From Blastomyces gilchristii SLH14081 (lineage: Eukaryota; Ascomycota; Eurotiomycetes; Onygenales; Ajellomycetaceae), in NCBI RefSeq assembly GCF_000003855.2, contig NW_003101682.1, forward strand, positions 6,315,930-6,379,929: a stretch of 64,000 nucleotides of DNA, in the 5' to 3' direction. Made by a program: the position numbers and the translations under genes. The notes below the pieces were generated by a model. The model was not told the origin of the DNA. It searched no databases and saw only the letters and a list, made by a program, of their open reading frames with translations. Positions within the stretch are counted from its first letter, which is position 1. Each line of letters begins with the position of its first letter. Below are positions 60,963-64,000 of this stretch, in pieces.

Positions 60963-61695
60963 ATGGGGTCGACTGAACCGACAGAAGCTCAATGGACAGC
61001 TCAGTCCGGTTTGTATTCTCCAATCCTATGGGCTTATCTTTGACGGAATTCTGACAATAAAATGTCTAGTCCTCGTCACCCTACCCCATCCTCCTCCGGA
61101 GAACACTCCCACTCCTGTTCCTTTCTTCCACCTTCTTGAGCGCCTAAAGACTACCAAACGCGAAGGATGGAGACGATTCGGTATTGCCCATGGCGAATCG
61201 ATATCTGATCACATGTATCGCATGTCCATCATGACGATGTTTGCCCCGCCTGCTCTGGCCTCTAGGCTAAACATTCCCCGCTGCACGAAAATGGCTTTGA
61301 TACATGACATGGCAGAATCCATAGTCGGCGACATCACGCCAGCAGACACACACATAACGAAAGTGGAAAAGGCCAGGCGGGAGGCGGAGGTTATCGAATA
61401 TATTACCAAACCTTTGCTTGGAGCGGTACCGGGCCTCGCCACCCAGGATATCCAGGAGATATTCCAAGAGTATGAGGATAACGTTACACTCGAAGCCAAG
61501 TTTGTCCATGACATCGACAAGCTGGAGCTGTTGCTGCAGGCCGTGGAGTATGAACGGTCCCATGCTGGGAAGTTGGATTTGTCGGAATTCTTCCACGCCC
61601 TGGAAGGCATCAAGCTTCCTGAGGTGAAGGAATGGGCTATGGTCGTGATGCGGGAACGAGAATCATTCTGGGCAGGCCAGTCGCGGGACGCCTAA
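60963..61695 (+). CDS. HD-domain nucleotidase, HDDC2/YfbR-like
   Basis: Exons 60963-61008 and 61070-61695, 223 residues. The ATG at 60963 and the intron GTTTGT...GTCTAG give MGSTEPTEAQWTAQS-VLVTLPHPPPENT, the usual start of fungal homologs; the longer upstream reading through the intron is not family-like. Metal-binding HD residues are visible: H63 (ESISDHMYR), H94-D95 (MALIHDMAES) and D165 (HDIDKLELL). Family knowledge: HDDC2 and bacterial YfbR hydrolyse 5'-deoxynucleoside monophosphates to nucleosides and phosphate. Length agrees with the family. The substrate is inferred from homology. Confidence 0.88.
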
Positions 61696-62131
61696 GCCTG
61701 CTCTTCGGACGCTTTAGTGCAATGATGAATGTGCCATGAGCGATGAAGTCGTCTTCAAGTCATCCTTATTTTCTATTTTTTATGCCATAGACGGTGCACG
61801 AGCAATTCATTTTGCGATGTTAACAGCGGAGTTGGAGTTGAAACTTTCTTTTTGGGCGGTTGGTTTTCTTTTCCTTTTGATCCCAGCATCATAAATATGG
61901 CATTCGCTAGAAGTTTTAGAATCAAACCTAGGAATAGACATTTCCTGCCTTACCTCCTCGCAACCTAATTCCATGTGTATTATCATAGATCTCTAAATGT
62001 CGTAAACGCCAGTAAATAAAATCCTCTAAAAGTTAAATCCGTAACTGTAACGCCCCCAACCTCTCTCTCCATATAATCTTCCCACCCCCACTGGTATAGT
62101 CCATATCACTCGAAAAGACAACGAAAACCCT
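61696..62131. other. Intergenic region between convergent genes
   Basis: 436 bp with the 3' UTRs of the HD-domain and HIT genes. Nothing else is seen. Confidence 0.6.
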
Positions 62132-62773
62132 TCAATCCACCGCCTCCCCCTCCATCTCCTTAGCTAACGCAAACGCCTCTTCCATCATCTCCTCCTCTGA
62201 CCTCGGCTCCCGTGTCTCATTATCAACGCCCGGAAACCTAGAGCGCTCCCTCTCCCTTTCCCTCTCCCTCTTTTCCTCCACCATCTCCCCCAAATGCCTC
62301 GCGATATTCCCCTCCCGACCCTCCATCATTTCATAAATAGCATCAGAACCACCCCTGTGCTCCAAATCCGCCTTCCGCCTCGGTATTATATGCGCATGCA
62401 CATGCGGCACCGTCTGCCCGGCTTCCGGGCCATCCTGGATAGCTATATTTAGGCTTGTGCCGTGGTATACGCGCTGGATCATGCGACCCACGCGTCGGAC
62501 GGTTAGGAAGAGGTCGGTTGTTTCGCTAGGGGTGAGGTCGGTGACGCGCGGGACGCGCCGGAGGGGGCAGACGAGGACGTGGCCTGGTAAGAGGGGCTTG
62601 AGGTTTACGAGGGCGAAGGAGAGGGGGGTTACGTAGAAGACCTGTTGGTTGTTGATGTTAGTTAGGAGTTGTGGGGTGTGAGTTTCCGGGGGCCGGGGGT
62701 GGTGGGGGGAGCTTTCCTGTGGTGTCACTAAGAAAGGGCCGAAATATATTGGGGTTTTGGAGATTAGGGACAT
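62132..62773 (-). CDS. HIT-family dinucleoside polyphosphate hydrolase (FHIT/Hnt2 type)
   Basis: ATG at 62773 (MSLISKTPIYFGPFLVTPQ). The family continues directly with VFYVTPLSFALVNLKPLLPG, but 25 codons (62716-62642) lie between. These look like an intron with acceptor CAACAG and a perfect CTAAC branch, whose donor reads GAAAGC instead of GTAAGC. Read through, the protein has 213 residues; spliced it has 188. The HIT motif HVHAHII carries the catalytic histidines (H124, H126, H128 read through), preceded by QDGPEAGQTVPH, diagnostic of FHIT/Aph1 enzymes that cleave Ap3A/Ap4A-type dinucleotides. A REREREREK-like charged run precedes the C-terminus. The open frame extends upstream to about 62914 without ATG, so I did not use it. 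Confidence 0.85.
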   Translation of the reverse strand: MSLISKTPIYFGPFLVTPQESSPHHPRPPETHTPQLLTNINNQQVFYVTPLSFALVNLKPLLPGHVLVCPLRRVPRVTDLTPSETTDLFLTVRRVGRMIQRVYHGTSLNIAIQDGPEAGQTVPHVHAHIIPRRKADLEHRGGSDAIYEMMEGREGNIARHLGEMVEEKRERERERERSRFPGVDNETREPRSEEEMMEEAFALAKEMEGEAVD

Positions 62774-63086
62774 TGTGAAATAGGCGTTTCTGGTACCAGG
62801 GAAGTGTACGAGCAAGCAGTTGAATATACGGTGGGACGACAATGTGGTGGGAGTGTCCTGAGGAATTGCAGGTCTGGCGGATTGTGATGGCCAAGCAAAG
62901 CCCCGGGGTTTCAAGGGCTCCTGTTTTGCAAGGAAAATATTTTGTCAAATACACACATATACATGATATTATAATTTTATAATATTTTTTCTATTTCTAT
63001 ATGCAATATGCCCGTTTAAACTACCAATCCAGTGTTTTGTGATAAAAAAGACTTATCTTCAGTCCAAATCCAAGTACTGTCAACTG
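62774..63086. other. Spacer between RAD4 3' end and the HIT gene
   Basis: 313 bp, AT-rich in its middle (62960-63000). It serves as promoter of the HIT gene and 3' UTR of RAD4. No other feature is seen. Confidence 0.5.
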
Positions 63087-64000
63087 TCAGGGCGTTGAAC
63101 GAACAGAGATAACAGATACAGCATCACTCAACTCAGATGTTGGATCGATGTCGCTTCCGCCACAATCTGCATCTCCGATATCACTTGCTATCCGCGACGT
63201 AGATTCTTCTTCCCTCTCATCAACTATGTCCCCGTCATGCGCCAGCTCACCATCCTCACCAGGCAATAAAAACCCACCGCCCTCATCAACAGGTTCCCTC
63301 CTTCTGTCTTCCCATTCAAAGCCAGTATCGACAGGAGGAATATTGCGATCGAATCGCCCGTTACCATTGGCAAACGGATTCTGCTCCTCCCCATCACCAC
63401 CACTCCCATATTCCGCCTGAATGCGCTCAGCAATCCGCAGCCCCATAATGAACTTCCTCCACGTCGAAAGAATAAGTTTATCATGCTTCAGTTTTTCCCT
63501 TTTACGCCGTTCAGCATCCTCTGCGCGCCAGGCATCCTTGACAAGGCCCGCGTTCTCAGATGCCACAACCACCCCTTCAATGACGGGCACGGCCATTTTA
63601 CTCCCGAACTCAAACCCAGTAACCGCCTCCGCGTAATCGACGCCTAGCTTCTTGCAGATCCGCACCGTCCCGCGCCAGGGGATGTGTGTCGCGCCTTTTG
63701 GGATCATAGAAGGGACGAAGCAGTCGATGTTCCCGTAGGCATTTTTCGGGATCTTCCCGTCCTTAATTTGTGGGGGAATGATGTATTCTGTCTGATAAAG
63801 GGCGTATAAGCCCTGTTTTTGCTTCTCACCGCTCTCCCGTTCTGCCTCCTCAACTTCACGTTGCCGCGTTATTGTTACTGCGCGTATTGGGACAAGCTTC
63901 AATGGGGCTTCTCCGACCTTAATCTGCCGACCTTCCTTGTGCCAGCTTTCCGCGGAAAGACACTTCTCAACGTCTGACCTCTTATAAACTTTTTCCTCTT
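63087..64000 (-). CDS. RAD4: Rad4/XPC DNA repair protein, C-terminal part
   Basis: Runs off the right edge; about 303 C-terminal residues are in the window, without an intron. The visible start VYKRSDVEKCLSAESWHKEG and GEAPLKLVPIRAVT is the second beta-hairpin region of Rad4; LYALYQTEYIIPPQ, DGKIPKNAYGNIDCF, VPSMIPKGATHIPW, CKKLGVDYAEAVTGFEFGS and AVPVIEGVVVA make up the third (BHD3), whose hairpin inserts at the lesion. After it comes a Lys/Arg-rich helix and an acidic Ser/Gly/Asp tail of about 110 residues. Role: damage recognition in global-genome nucleotide excision repair, with Rad23, in the nucleus. Confidence 0.93.
   Translation of the reverse strand, partial: EEKVYKRSDVEKCLSAESWHKEGRQIKVGEAPLKLVPIRAVTITRQREVEEAERESGEKQKQGLYALYQTEYIIPPQIKDGKIPKNAYGNIDCFVPSMIPKGATHIPWRGTVRICKKLGVDYAEAVTGFEFGSKMAVPVIEGVVVASENAGLVKDAWRAEDAERRKREKLKHDKLILSTWRKFIMGLRIAERIQAEYGSGGDGEEQNPFANGNGRFDRNIPPVDTGFEWEDRRREPVDEGGGFLLPGEDGELAHDGDIVDEREEESTSRIASDIGDADCGGSDIDPTSELSDAVSVISVRSTP

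Noticed and set aside
60952..61069. Longer N-terminus for the HD-domain protein
   Set aside because: Reading through gives a non-family leader; the GTTTGT...TAG intron restores the expected N-terminus.

Overview
This window is nuclear DNA of a filamentous ascomycete, most likely Eurotiomycetes, order Onygenales (a Blastomyces/Histoplasma/Emmonsia-like genome). The reasons are short spliceosomal introns with GTAAGT-type donors and CTAAC branch points, a CreA regulator of Aspergillus/Onygenales type, fungal augmin, SAP30 and Rad4 proteins, and a mosaic of gene-dense DNA with AT-rich blocks almost free of CpG. The genus is inference; no rRNA or tRNA marker was found.

Layout. 1-6239 is a badly decayed Ty3/gypsy retrotransposon on the minus strand: reverse transcriptase, RNase H, integrase zinc finger and integrase C-terminus can still be read in the right order, full of stops. 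6948-10290 holds a convergent pair: a membrane-anchored MOSC (mARC-like) protein and a SAP30 subunit of the Sin3 histone deacetylase complex. 10291-26990 is a gene desert of about 17 kb with microsatellites, long T/A tracts, CpG-poor relics, a possible solo LTR and repeated copies of the nonamer TACGGAGTA. creA (27271-28692) lies at its right edge, followed by 4.6 kb more of repeat-rich spacer.

From 33 kb the DNA is gene-dense: bro1 (ESCRT/endosomal sorting); a head-to-head mitochondrial proteostasis pair, MDJ1 (DnaJ) and the Lon protease PIM1; a kinase-like protein with a repeated LPINPAFKD motif and a frameshifted 3' end; a MOB4/phocein-type STRIPAK subunit head-to-head with a ZNG1/CobW GTPase; an augmin HAUS6-type subunit head-to-head with an HD-domain nucleotidase; a HIT hydrolase with a damaged intron; and the 3' end of RAD4/XPC leaving the window.

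Intron-exon structures were worked out by hand from splice signals, reading phase and the expected protein family. The features most worth checking are the LPINPAFKD repeat protein, the 12-nt micro-exon behind a GC-AG intron in the ZNG1 gene, the exonised or GA-AG intron of the HIT gene, the TACGGAGTA nonamer, and the CpG-specific decay of the transposon relics.
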